DNA of 64,000 bases from Smallanthus sonchifolius (taxonomy: Eukaryota; Streptophyta; Magnoliopsida; Asterales; Asteraceae). The notes beneath the pieces were generated by a model. It ran no database searches. It had not been told where the DNA came from and saw only the letters and a list, made by a program, of their open reading frames with translations. The position numbers were made by a program, and so were the translations under genes. The stretch lies in the NCBI GenBank assembly GCA_023525975.1, contig JAKNSE010000034.1:1364001-1428000 (forward strand), given 5' to 3'. Each line of letters opens with the position of its first letter. The first letter of the stretch is position 1. Shown one piece after another: positions 34,251 through 45,900 of the stretch.

Positions 34251-34303
34251 AATAAAATCAACATGTTGAACAAAGTAAGTTAAAAACACATAAACCATAA
34301 TGA
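34251..34303. repeat. 53-bp direct repeat, right copy
   Basis: Partner of 33487-33539. It begins seven bases after the CTAG end of the Helitron. Confidence 0.8.
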
Positions 34304-35149
34304 ATCAAATGCTTAACATCAATTATATGTCCAAGAAACGGTAGAAACAGAATTGAATACAATTACTAACACTAACCCTACATCCGAGGGTGATTTAGCA
34401 CCTTACATCTTCATAGTAGCAGTTTCAAAACTTGATTCGGGTCATGATTGAAATGTTGAATGTGGTTTTCTAAACACCATGATTCGTCCAAAAATCTTCT
34501 AAACAACTCCACTGGTGTCCCCTGTCATAACCCAACGCTCAGGGTGTCCCCCTTTCTAAACACCATGTTGCATTCTCGTTTTTACAAAAGAATGATGTTA
34601 ATTGTGGTCAAGTATGAGACGTATAAAAAAGAAAAAAACAAAAATCACAAGAACTTGAAATAATCTTTTATACAGTCCACTTAAAACACACGTTTAAAAC
34701 ATCTTAGAGAAACTCCTTGACCAACTTAAAAGTTCTAAAATCATAAGATGCTTACCGTGGGATTTTTTTTTGAACGGGGAAATTTATCAAACTATTAACA
34801 AATTATCTTTATAAAAATCTTGAATTTACAACATGTTTAACCATTATTGGACTTCTTGATCTTACATTGATAATCTGTCTTGTAGTTCATTTTGTTAATT
34901 CTATACTAATGTAACATCTAGTATAGATGTATGATAAAAGTAACATTCACTGATTATTAATGCGCATGCGTGCGTGTGTATATATATGACAATATATTCT
35001 ATGAACCATGGATGATTGATATGTTTATAAGAATAAACATAATTACACGAACTAACGATATAAAGCTATTTACATGGCGAATGTAAATTACAACAAACAA
35101 TATTATACCTAACATACATACTTTTGTTTTGTGGTATTAGTAACTACAT
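34304..35149. other. Spacer, no gene seen
   Basis: It contains a T-run plus gaacgggg (34763-34779), the same 3' end as the SINE family at 50253, and a ttatacctaacatacatactt word near 35104 repeated near 35156. No coding region was recognised. Confidence 0.55.
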
Positions 35150-35173
35150 TTATGTTATACCTAACATACATAC

Positions 35174-38100
35174 TTGTTTCCAGGGAGAGTTGCTTTCTTG
35201 GGCTTGCTTTAGATGCATTGTTAATGCATAATTATTCACCTGCATACATCAAACGAACGGTGCAATTGTTAGTTTCAAGTATTGGGTATTTTTGTCATTT
35301 TACAACTTCCTGGCAAAAGTAGGGCCGAAGTTTGTATAAGACTAATTACATAAAACAACCTTTAGGTATATACCAAATTACACCCGCAGACCTTTATCTT
35401 CATTAATTACAATGGACACTCTTTATCTATATGGTTTGTATCAAGTTATAACCTTTAGACTAACCGACGTTAGATTTTTCAGTTAAATGGCATGTAAATG
35501 CCTAATTTACCCTTCATTCTTATACTAGGTTAAAACCCATGTATTACATGAGTTGAATAAATATAACTTGTTATAAAACATCAATTCCTATGTAAATTTG
35601 TAAATTCTAAAAATGTTATATAGTTATTTTTTTTAAATGTTTTATAGAAAAGAATGAAGAAATGTTCAAATTATAAAAATGTTTTATGAATAAACCTATT
35701 TTTTAAAAATAAAAAATGTTTTATAAAAGTAATTTTAAAAATCATTATTATTTAATAGGAAACAAAAACTATAAAAAATTAAAAATTTTGAATAATTAAT
35801 AAGAGAGAGAGAGGCGGGAGACAAAAATTATAAAAAAAATTAAAAAACTTATATAATTAATAGGAGAGAGAGGCGGGAAAAAAATATTAGAGGATGAATG
35901 TGTGAGTAACAAGTGTCCCATCAAAACTTTTATTTATCATATAGTATAGATTAACAAATTAATATATATATATATATATATAGGGGACGGTTATCATACA
36001 AAGAGCCTAAATCGTACGAAGGGCCTCCAACCGTCCGATTAATATGATCTAAGGTTGGGGATAACGTGGTGGCATAAACGTAATTACTTTGAAAAAATAA
36101 CGCGTCGTCCATATAAAAAGGGCATAAATGTCAATTTTTTAAAAATAATAACACTTCATGCGTGCTTTTTTTACGTAACCACGTTTTTACGTAACTTTTT
36201 TTACGTAATAACGTTTTTTCGTAATTATTTTTACGTAATCACATTTTTTCATAAAAAAACTTACCGTAATCACGTTTTGTGTGATTGCAACTAATTTTAA
36301 ACATGATAAATGCTAATCAATACTACTGTCTTCAATCTTATCTTCTTGCTTTTAAGTCAAATTATCGGTAAAAACATTAATCAAAGTTTCTATCGAATGT
36401 GTGTGGATTTGGAAACGAAAACGGATAGGAACAAACAAACAAAACTAACTGAAAAATCTAACCTCTGTTAGTCTAAAGGTTATAATTTGATACAAACCAT
36501 TTAGATAAAGGGTGTCTAGCGTAATTAGTGAAGATAAAGGTCTGCAGGTGTAATTTAGTATATACTTAAAGGTTGATTTTTGTAATTTAGTCTTTGTATA
36601 AAGGAAAAATAGATCGACACCATTAAAAAATGTGATAACTTAGGTGGCCTCCAAGTATATCATGCCATTTTTCTATTACATGTTTAGAAGAAAAAAAAAT
36701 TACTGGTTGGTATTAAACAAATTAAAGTCAAAGTTGAAAGTCTGACCTGAAGTGTCCTCAGCTGCTCCTGATGCATTGACAACAACTGCTTCAAATGTTG
36801 CACCTCTCGTGTGCTATCATTGTAATCTTTCTGGCGCTCATGCTGAATAGCTATAGCGCGTTTCAGTATTGTGTTCTCACGCAAAACAACTTCGATTTGT
36901 TCTTTCAAAACCATGTTTTCCTAATGTTAACAGTAGGTCAAACACGATATAAAAACAGTCAACTATGTTCATAACACACACCGAGGAACAAACCTTATGA
37001 AGACTTTGGGCAGCCTCACCACCACAACATTCTTTTATGGATTTCTCCAAGCTTTCCAGTATGCTCATGGCACGTGATCTAGCATCATCAACGCTTGTGG
37101 CATTCATCATTTCTGTGACAAACAGTTCAACCCATTCTGCACCATTTCTAGGAGCGTTGGCATGAACTGATGTGTTTTCCACTGTATTATACTTTTCAGT
37201 TTCACTCAGACCTGCAAAACAGGATTTTTAAGATGCAAGAATAATGTTTGTAATAAATATGCTTATTGTAAGTTCGAGAATTGTAGCAGTATTTGACAAA
37301 GGCAAAGAACCTGAATTCCCATCCACATATCCAAGACAAAGTTCATTCAAACTCTTTATAGCAAGATCTAAATCATTTCCACTCTCTTCTAGTGCTTTCT
37401 CCAGAAGCTGAAAGTAAAAAAGATTTTTCCCCCGATCCATAAACACGTACTTAGATGACAAGCAAAATAGTATAACTTGATCAAAATTTGGTGCAAAACA
37501 CCTAATGATTGAACTACCAAACATATTGATCTGTACCCTTAGTCTCAAGCAACAAAAGAAGCTATTTGATTAAATAGCAGACACCAAAGCACATTCACAT
37601 GCATGGTTTAAAAAAACGGTCGAGGCGTACGCCTCGAGGCGAGGCGGTAGAAAAACGAGTCTGAGGCGTACGCCTCACAAGGTATTTTGGTACGTACGCC
37701 TCACTAGGGCTGAGGCGGTCGAGGCGGGCTGAGGCGGGGCTGAGGCGGTGAGGCAGTAGAAATGGAAAATTTTGACTTTTGACTGGACTTTTGACCCATT
37801 TGAGCTGTGTATATCGTTTTATTAACGAAATACACAACTCAAATGGGTCAAAAGTCCATAATTAGCGTCTGGTTCTCCTTAATTTGACCTATTTTCTCAT
37901 TCTTCTCCTTAATTTGACCTAATTTCTCATTCTTCTCTCACACATCACACCTAGGAAAGGTTTGGAAGGGGTTGATGTAGTCAACAAACAAGATACAAAC
38001 ATTGTTTGATGTTTAGTATTTTATTTTTTGTAAGATATATAATTTTTATATTTATTTTTTAATTCCGCCTCGGGCTTACGCCTCGGTTCGCCTCGAGGCT

Positions 38101-39048
38101 TACGCCTCGTGAGGCGAAGGGAAAACGCCTCGAGGCGCGTTTCCGTTCTTTTAAACATTGTTCACATGCAATACTGACATCAGAAAAAGAGTGAGAAATT
38201 TACATAAACCCAAGCAACAAATTACTTGTTTGATAATTTCAAATTTCAATCATTGCGGAAAATCAAAACTGCCCATGGCATTTCTACATATATCATAACT
38301 TCTCATTTTGGTTCTAAAACTGATAAAACTAAGTCTAATAGCGAAGAGCATTACCATCAACCCTAGTTACCAGAATACAAGTAAGCAAGCAAAAGCCCAA
38401 TTCTTATTCCATTTGAAAAGGACGATTACAATAAAGTGGCAGGTAAACGGGCAACAAGTTGCGCTGCAACCCCTTTTGAATAGCAAAACCGATCCTACTA
38501 AAAACAAAGCTTTGGGTCTTAGGGGCCGAAATATTACTATGCACGACTCGTTGAACCCTGTTTAGGAATTCTACCGCCTCCGGTGCTAGGAACCCAAAAG
38601 TATCAAAAGCAAAAGGGATAAACACGTGTTCGGAAAAACTATCAGCTTAACATTGCCAAATAACTCAAAAACAGAAACTAAAAACTTCCATACACACAGA
38701 CAGATAATTACAAGCAATTGAGAAAAACTATCAGCTTAACATTGCCAAATAACTAAAGAAAACAACCTGTAATTGAACCCTAATTGAACATTTTTAACAC
38801 ATACAAAGCTACATTTACGTGTGCGCACGCAAATAACTAAGGAAAACAACCTGCTTATCGATGTTAGGGAAAACAGCCCGGAGCTGATCGAAGAGGACGG
38901 ATGCCGGCGGTGAATTATGGAAAGGAGAAATCCGAACCGGAGAAGTTGAAGAACAACGAAGCTTTTTGGAAACGGGAAGCGATGCAGAGGCCAGTGACGT
39001 TGATAATTCCTCGAAGAACGATCTCTTCCCACACACTGTCGCCGACAT
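35174..39048 (-). CDS. CUE-domain protein of the ubiquitin system
   Basis: Coding exons: 39048-38851, 37407-37311, 37211-36994, 36920-36747, and 35239 down to about 35174; phases agree across all four introns. The protein starts MSATVCGKRSFFEEL. The CUE domain, a three-helix ubiquitin-binding fold, spans intron 1: LFDQLRAVFPNIDKQ then LLEKALEESGNDLDLAIKSLNEL. Next come AEWVELFVTEMMNATSVDDARSRAMSILE and a coiled coil (LRENTILKRAIAIQHERQKD...LKQLLSMHQEQLRTLQ) continued by VNNYALTMHLKQAQESNS in exon 5. I recall an Arabidopsis CUE protein of this plan (about 260 aa). The C-terminus is unsure: the frame could end at a TAA (35150) or splice at a gtatgt donor after 35174. Intron 1 carries a hAT MITE and intron 4 a MULE with a nested Helitron. 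Confidence 0.85.
35340..36592. mobile_element. MULE-like element in intron 4 of the CUE gene
   Basis: Long inverted repeats of about 155 bp run inward from GACTAATTACATAAAACAACC (35340) and the inverse of GACTAAATTACAAAAATCAACC (ending 36592), sharing accttta, gcagacctttatcttca, tggtttgtatcaa and ttagatttttcagtta. The flanks are an exact 9-bp duplication TTTGTATAA (35331-35339, 36593-36601). The 1253-bp body has no transposase; it contains a Helitron (35525-35950) and a stretch of inverted gtaatcacgtttttt-type words (36150-36290). Confidence 0.92.
35525..35950 (-). mobile_element. Non-autonomous Helitron nested in the MULE
   Basis: Minus strand: it starts TCTATACTATATGATAAATA (35950) and ends with the hairpin actcatgtaatacatggg then ttttaacCTAG (35525). 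The 426-bp body includes the family's cccgcctctctctc segment twice. Flanking host bases fit A/T. Confidence 0.85.
37602..38160. mobile_element. hAT-type MITE rich in GAGGCG, in intron 1 of the CUE gene
   Basis: The ends CATGGTTTAAAA and TTTTAAACATTG are inverse and flanked by the exact 8-bp duplication TTCACATG (37594-37601, 38161-38168). Both subterminal regions consist of gaggcg/cgcctc words, many arranged as cgcctcgaggcg. 559 bp, no transposase. Confidence 0.88.
38404..38640 (-). pseudogene. Fragment of a repeat-encoded protein
   Basis: A minus reading FIPFAFDTFGFLAPEAVEFLNRVQRVVHSN...FSRIGFAIQKGL is a short peptide that I associate with repetitive, reverse-transcriptase-linked proteins in plant genomes, but I cannot name the element. 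It lies in intron 1 of the CUE gene on the gene's own strand. Confidence 0.4.
38632..38850. repeat. Local direct duplications beside exon 1 of the CUE gene
   Basis: gaaaaactatcagcttaac...gccaaataact occurs at about 38633 and 38724, 91 bp apart. The exon 1 donor context (aaataactaaggaaaacaacctg) recurs as aaataactaaagaaaacaacctg near 38748, so a second donor-like copy lies about 100 bp inside the intron. Confidence 0.75.
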
Positions 39049-39321
39049 TATGTGTCACCGGATAACAGATCCAATGATGCTCCTACTAGAAACTAACAAT
39101 CAATCCAATCGTATAAGCGCCGGTTCGTTGATGCAATATAGCAATCTGGATTGAATTAGGTATAGAAATCTTAGGGTTAGGGTTTTGTAATTGGTGGCGT
39201 GAGGGTAAGCAATTGACGAAAGCGGTGGATTAAGGGGAAAGCGAGCATATGGATTTGCTTGAATTTGGGGGAACTGTCAAATGGTTGACAAAGGTAAATA
39301 ATAATAATAATATATCGGGAA

Positions 39322-39872
39322 AAATACGAAAATGAACATTTGATTAAGAAAATACTTAAAAATTGGCATCCTTATTTAGCCTACTGTTTCATGGACATTG
39401 GTCATGACAGCCGGCTAAAGACGGCTAAGCTAGCCGGCTAAAATTTCCATACCAAAATTCCATTTGTCAGAGTACGAACCAATAATATGGTAACATGTGG
39501 CAGGTTTAGCCGTCTAAATAAACAGTTTTAGCCTTTAACCGTCTAAATCAACAATTATAGCCGTCTATTAGACGGCTTAGCCTCCGAAAACATTTTTTGA
39601 AAATTTTCGGAGGCTTAGCCGTCTAATAAACGACTATAACTGTTTATTTAGAAGGCTAAAGGGTAAAACTGTTTATTTAGACGGCTAAGCCTGCCACGTG
39701 TCACATGCTTATTGGCTTGTACTCTGACAAATAGAATGTTGACATAGAAATTTTAACCGGCTAGCTTAGCCGTCTTTAGCCTTTTCGCAAAAACAATGTT
39801 CATGAAACAGTAGGCTAAATAAGGATGTCCATTTTTGAGTATTTTCTTGGTAAAATGTCCATTGTCGTATTT
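39322..39872. repeat. About 550-bp near-perfect fold-back (inverted repeat)
   Basis: Two arms of about 270 bp meet near 39597 (cctccgaaaac...ttttcggagg) and extend to aaatacg at 39322 and cgtattt at 39872. Most positions pair; differences are scattered and a few arm segments differ. The arms contain many agacggctaag/cttagccgtct words. No target duplication was clear. It is probably a fold-back MITE and would give a long RNA hairpin if transcribed. Confidence 0.9.
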
Positions 39873-39887
39873 ATATGTATATCCGTA

Positions 39888-40278
39888 TCTATATAATAAA
39901 TAATTTTTTTTTGATGTCACGTGTCGTTTTCATATTCATTCATATTATTTATTAAATATACCTTTATATTTTAAAAATAATATATTTTTAAAGAAATTAC
40001 TAATTATATTAATAAAACATATTTACTTTAAATTATCCATATTATAAAAATTTTAAATTCTAATTATGTAGCTTTTATTTTAAATTATCCTTATTATAAG
40101 TAATTAAAGTATTTTTGAAACCCAATTATATATTAGTTTTTACATATTTTGATTTTTGTTTTTTCTATCCTTAATATATGTAATATTTTTTACACCTGTA
40201 AAATATATACATATATATTTAAGAATTTTATATATTGATATGTTTCATCCCGTGTGTATTACACGAGTTCTAAGCTAC
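39888..40278 (+). mobile_element. Non-autonomous Helitron
   Basis: It starts TCTATATAATAAATAATT, contains gatgtcacgtgtcg as in the copy at 58752, and ends with hairpin cccgtgtgtattacacgag then ttctaagCTAC, a one-base variant of CTAG. It begins about 15 bp after the fold-back. Confidence 0.75.
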
Positions 40279-40560
40279 TAATATTATAAATAATAACAAC
40301 AACAATTACGGTGGTCATGTGTTATGTCTATTTGTAATTTTGATTTTTAACTTTGAAAAACTATACTTTTATCTCTGTTGTTCAGTTAACCATAATTGAA
40401 GGTCTCTAGAATGGATGAGCATGGCGTTTTGAAGCTAAGTTTTAAAAAAAATATAAATATACACGTGTATTTAGAAAATAAATAATTAAAAAAGGTACTT
40501 CACCACACTTACTCTCAACCCTCTTGCCACCACCAAGTTAACTCCTAAACCACCATCAAG

Positions 40561-40894
40561 TAGGGGTGTTCAAATTAGAATATCAGAAATTTTCGGATAT
40601 ATAAAATTTCGGATAGTGAAACGGATATCCGAAACAATTAAAAAAGTAAATAAAAGATATATAAATATAATATTTTTAAATTATAAAAATAACTAAAAAG
40701 CTTAAAAAACAATAAAAAATACACATATATATACAATATTTTGGGATTGGATTCAAATTTTCTTATTTTAAGTTATAAAAACAATTAAAAAGTATATAAA
40801 ATTATAATATTTTGGATATCCGGTTTCTTTCAAAATCACTAACCGAATCCGAGTTCGAAATTTCGGATAATTTGGATTGTTTTTAACACCCCTA
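40561..40894. mobile_element. hAT-type MITE (CGGATATCCG family)
   Basis: The ends TAGGGGTGTTCAAA and TTTTAACACCCCTA are nearly inverse and flanked by CCATCAAG/CCACCAAG (40553-40560, 40895-40902), an 8-bp duplication with one difference. 334 bp; subterminal cggatatccg and atttcggat words match the copy at 56065. Confidence 0.87.
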
Positions 40895-40902
40895 CCACCA
40901 AG

Positions 40903-41734
40903 TCAACTTTGCTTAACTTACGACGAAATAACCAAAATGACATTTTATGTTAAACCCTAAGTACCCAAAGCTGTTATTTTTCGAAAATGATATTTTAGTC
41001 ATTTCACCGAAAACTTAACTAGAAAAATTAACGAAAATTAGCCTTTATACTCAAACTCGTTATAAAATTGAAAACATAAAATCCAAATTCGTTACTTTAA
41101 ATCTTTAGTACTTTCCGCAAGCAAAAGGGACTATACGTGCGATTAACTCTTTATGTTAAATAGAATTGGAAAAATCAAATGACACATTTAGCCTCCTCAT
41201 AAATACATTTTACCGTATTACCTTCCTATCGTTGGTTCTTCATTTCATTTGATTTTCTGGAATTCATCTCGCTCTCATCAGATCACGGTTCCAATTTCTT
41301 GAATCCATCTCATTGGTTCTTCTTCATTTGATTTGGTCCAATTCCAATTTCATCACCAACCAAACATTATATTTAAATTTTAATACAAAGTGTTCCAAAT
41401 CCAATTTGAAGGGATTTAGTGAACCAAAGTTGTCATATATTTGGTACGCGTCGGGTTGTTGAAACTCTTGGTCCAAATTTTTTAAGCTTATTTATAAACA
41501 ATTAGCTTGTTAAAGACTATAGGAAACTGTATCTACAAAGAAAAACATTTAGTTGACTTTTAAGGGATTTCTTTCTCAGCTAACTTTTTTATTTTATTCA
41601 TTTGACCCGTTAAAGATAAAACACAGGAATAGACCTCTTAGTCTCTTCATTGTTCTCACTAGTTCCTCATTTTCTTTTATCCTTGAAACCATGTATATAT
41701 CATATAAGACCACATAAAGTGTAGCATTATCAGG
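40903..41734. other. Spacer, no gene seen
   Basis: AT-rich. No element ends or coding region were recognised. Confidence 0.5.
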
Positions 41735-42200
41735 CTTTAATTAAGATATAAGTTGAGCTGCAATTTCTGCAAAATCCAAGAGAAAATGGGTCTTAATTGT
41801 ACCAAGAAGTGAGCCCCAAACACCAGAACGAGGCTCAAATGGAATCGATTTTATATGCTTTATCTAGAAGCCCAGCTTGACCTAAAAGGTCAACCATGCA
41901 TGCATAGTGTTCAAGACTTGGTTCAAGTTTATAAAAAGATCTCATTGATTTAAAGTAATTCGTCCTTCTGCAACCTGTGGATTGAATCTTCATATTCGCC
42001 ATTGCTTGCAAACCCTGATATAAGAGCAGTCCCTGCACTGATTTTCCAGTAATTATTGTTGTCCATGAATATGCATCCTTATGTTGCATTGTATTGAAAT
42101 GTTGATAGGCTTTTTCAATGTTTTGAGCGTGAATGTAACCGCCAATTAAAGCGTTCCAAGAAACAATATCTTTTTTCTTCATTATACCAAACAACAAAAT
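41735..42200 (-). pseudogene. Pentatricopeptide repeat (PPR) protein remnant
   Basis: The minus frame 42197-41835 reads MKKKDIVSWNALIGGYIHAQNIEKAYQHFNTM, then HKDAYSWTTIITG and LEPSLEHYACMVDLLGQAGLLDKAYK: parts of PLS-class PPR repeats, which in intact proteins bind organellar RNA. After KIDSI a stop occurs, but a neighbouring frame continues PFEPRSGVWGSLLG, the start of the E motif, so there is a one-base frameshift. Repeats are missing upstream, and the segment between TTIITG and EPSLEHY is garbled. It is a truncated, frameshifted copy with no organelle-targeting sequence. Confidence 0.85.
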
Positions 42201-42911
42201 TGCCTAAGAAAGTATCAAAGTCAAATCCCATGTTCCTAGCTTTAAAAATCAACCAAATCACCGAGTAATATTAAGGCAAGCCTAAGTTTAGAACACCGAT
42301 TGGATTCTAGCCTATCATCCATGAGCGTTGTAAGATCAAACGTGTAAGTCAGCTAACATCTAGAACGTAATCATCCTTTGTTTTACTTTCATATCCTTTG
42401 TTTTTCGTGTTTAGTAATAGCCAAACAAGTCATTTGCATACATTGTTTAAGAGAGTTTAGAAGCAAGGATTTAAAAAAAATATCACATTTGACCATAGTT
42501 TTGGCAGGAAAAATGTCATCTTAAAAGAACACTACCGAAACTACAACCAATCAGCATAGTTTTCTGTAGAAATGATCAAATAACGAACCCGAATGAATAA
42601 ATAAAAACCAATACATTTGAACACCCCCACCATTGCCAATGTCAATGGCGTATATTCATGAATCCGAGTCTGTGGGTTCAATCAAAGTGATGTGTTCACC
42701 TACAAAATGCACCCACCAAAGCTAATCTCCAATGGGGAAAAAGAACACCTAAAAAACTAAAAATTACAGACTCCAAAGTATATCTGTTTTGTAACAAGAA
42801 AAGCATAAGCCAGAGCAAACCCTAAGTGCCAGTCAAAGAGACAGATTTGCCCTTCTCCACATGTTAACCCCACAGTTCAAGTGTTGCTCTTACATCAGCT
42901 TCTGCAGCATC
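42201..42911. other. Spacer and 3' flank of APT, no gene seen
   Basis: The last 100 bases before 42911 are likely APT 3' UTR. Nothing else was recognised. Confidence 0.5.
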
Positions 42912-45900
42912 TCATAAGGTACATTCCTGTTCATAATCATTCACAATTTCACATAATATAGCAATGTCATATTTGCCGGAAAGTAAATAAAAACGCCAAC
43001 TAAAACTAAAATATGTAAGGATTACCAGATCATCTAGTCGAGGCTCCACAAGAACGTATAGTGGTACCCCGTTTAGCCTCCAATTAACCTGTCAAAAGAG
43101 GTATATTATTATCCATGAGGTATGATACCTATTATAAATAAAATTTGTTTTGACCCGTTAGTCAACCCGTTGACCCGCCTACTTTGAAGCCACAACTAGA
43201 AACAATTAAACTGCTTTTGGAACAAAAATAAAGCTTACCTTCATGAGTGGCAACCCGATCACACATGCACATTCAACAACTTCAGCTCCAACACGTTCTA
43301 CAACAAACATGTTGAAACTTATATTATTGGACCGATCATTATATGAATACAGTTCCGGATAATATATGTAACTTGCATTCTTACCTAAAAGCCTTATGGC
43401 CGCCGAGAGGGTCCCACCTGTAGCCACCAGATCATCTACAATCAACACACTCTCACCAGGTTGCACAGCCCCAACATGCATCTCTAGACAATCTGTACCA
43501 TACTCTAGCACATATGATTCAGATATAACTTCACCTGCACATCCAAATTTGATAATTTTAGGTTAACTTCAAAGAACAAAACAAGTAAGCAATAAACAGG
43601 AAAAATTTGAAGTTTTATGCAAAACTGGGTGTAAACAGAAACCAACTTACAATTTATTACAGATTTTAAGAACCAACGTTACTTCAAAATAGTTTTATCC
43701 GATGACATGGCACTAGTTGATGCCATGTCAGCCCCACACGAGAAGCCACATTTATATTTAAAAATAATTGTTAAATGTCACATTGGATGCCATATTTATA
43801 GTTAATAATAATTCATATATGTCACATCAGATGACACTTGACATAAATATAGACACTAAAATTACAAATAAGATCTCACGTTACCAGTTTTTTAAAATTA
43901 GCAAAAATATACAGTTGGTACAGTAATAAATGTATCTTGTTCTTAAAAAATCAATAATAAAATGTTAGTTGACTTCTTTTTGCCTACTCCCAAGCCAAAC
44001 TTAAATTGAGCTGGTAAAAAATATAGAAATAAACTGCATATAGTTTTATTTAGAGCAATTTACACTTCACAAAATTATATTTTTCATTTGTAATATAATA
44101 TAATACATATGAAATACGATGCCGATATCTACAGTACTCCCATTTTTTTGTGTGTGCATGTGTTAGTCTGTTGGTAACGCGCCGCCGCCCTAATCCAAAC
44201 CACCTGGGTTCCCTTTCAATCTTTTTTTTTGAAGTTTTTTCTGGGGTTTGTTTTCGGTTTTTCTTTGTTTCTGTTTTTTAAGTTGCTTCTTTTATTTTTA
44301 AGATCCTGTTTTTAGATTCTTTTTGTGTATTACTTTTTATATAGATTTATTTTTGTCCTTTTTTAATACCATGAGATTAGTTTTTTTTTTTTTTTCCTTT
44401 TTTCTATTTCTGTTTTTGAACTTTTTTTAAATTAAATACATTTTTTTATATAATATTGCAAAATTACGTCTACATTTCCATTTAAATTTTGTTAATTGCC
44501 GCGGAGGGCACGTGCCACCAACTAGTTTTTTAATAGGATCTGTAGGAGGTTTAATTCAACAAAAAAAAAGACACTAAGAAATCGATCCACTAACCAGATC
44601 CGTTAACCTTTTTAACTATATATATATATACATAAATTTTTTTTAATTTATGTTTTATTTTAGCAGTCTACTCGTTAGATAAAACATAACCCAAATCAAC
44701 CGGTAAAATTAACTTCCAACGGGTACCTGGCAGCTTTCTTGGTTTTCGCAGTGGAACAAACTTGGCACCAATAGCCAATGCAATTGGAGGACCAAATATA
44801 AATCCTCTAGCTTCAACTCCTGTATATTAATTAAAATCTAACAGTGAGCAAACAAAGATTATCATAACAAGTAGCAATTTTACGTAAACAAATAAACATT
44901 GCTTTCACTGCAAGGTCATAATTCAACCAATAAATCTAAGTTGTCACCATAAAATCTGTTTTGACATAAATTAATACCTAATCAACAACATAGACATGTG
45001 AATAATAAAATAGATGCTTATATGCTAACATAATCTATTTCTTATAAACAAGTAGGGATAGAAATAGGGTCCATATGTAACATCAATAATCGTAGGAAAG
45101 AAATTATGGAACCATTAGTTAGGAACCAACTATTAAAGTTACAGTAACTGGTAATGACATTTTTGTCCATATAATATCAAACTAACTACCAAGTTACCTG
45201 TCTTTGTCATTAATCCATACCTAATAAACAGTTTTAATTTGTTAATTTCACATTAGACGAGAAAGAACAATCCACATGCAATCTTTGGTTGCTGATATGC
45301 TTCATAATCTATGTTATCTATACATTGACACTTAGAAGTAGGGTCCACATTTTACATTATTTATTCTTAAAGCACATTTTATAAGTTATAACTCTTGGCT
45401 TTAGAGTAATCTCTTCCTATTGTGTAAAACTTTACATCTTTCCCATTTAAATACTAACCTTAGCAAAAGATACAAAGTTTGGATTTTTGGACAGAGGGTA
45501 TAAAATTAAACTTTACAATCTAAACACAAATACCCTATTGCTCTAAATGTACCCCACCTTTCTATAGATTGTCCAGGATAAATAGACGCATGCGGATTCA
45601 ACATATTTTGAATTTTAGACCTATAATTTTATAGAGCGTAAAAAAAATATAATATTAATGTTTAGGCTCACAAGAATAAATAATCTTTCAATAATTTTGT
45701 TTTCTTTTCTTATTTCTCTCTAAAAACATGAAAATTTATGGATAATCATCACAATTAATTTCAACATAAAATATAGATTAAAGTATGTTTTTCTTTTAAC
45801 TCTGAGCATTCTCATCCGTTTTTTATCTCCACCTTTATAATTAGAGTAAAAATCATTAACTTTTATTTATCCTTTTCATTTAAATAATATTTTTTATACC

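Noticed and set aside
36055..36294. 79-aa reading with FFYVITFF repeats
   Set aside because: It is a translation of inverted gtaatcacg/ttttt words inside the MULE.
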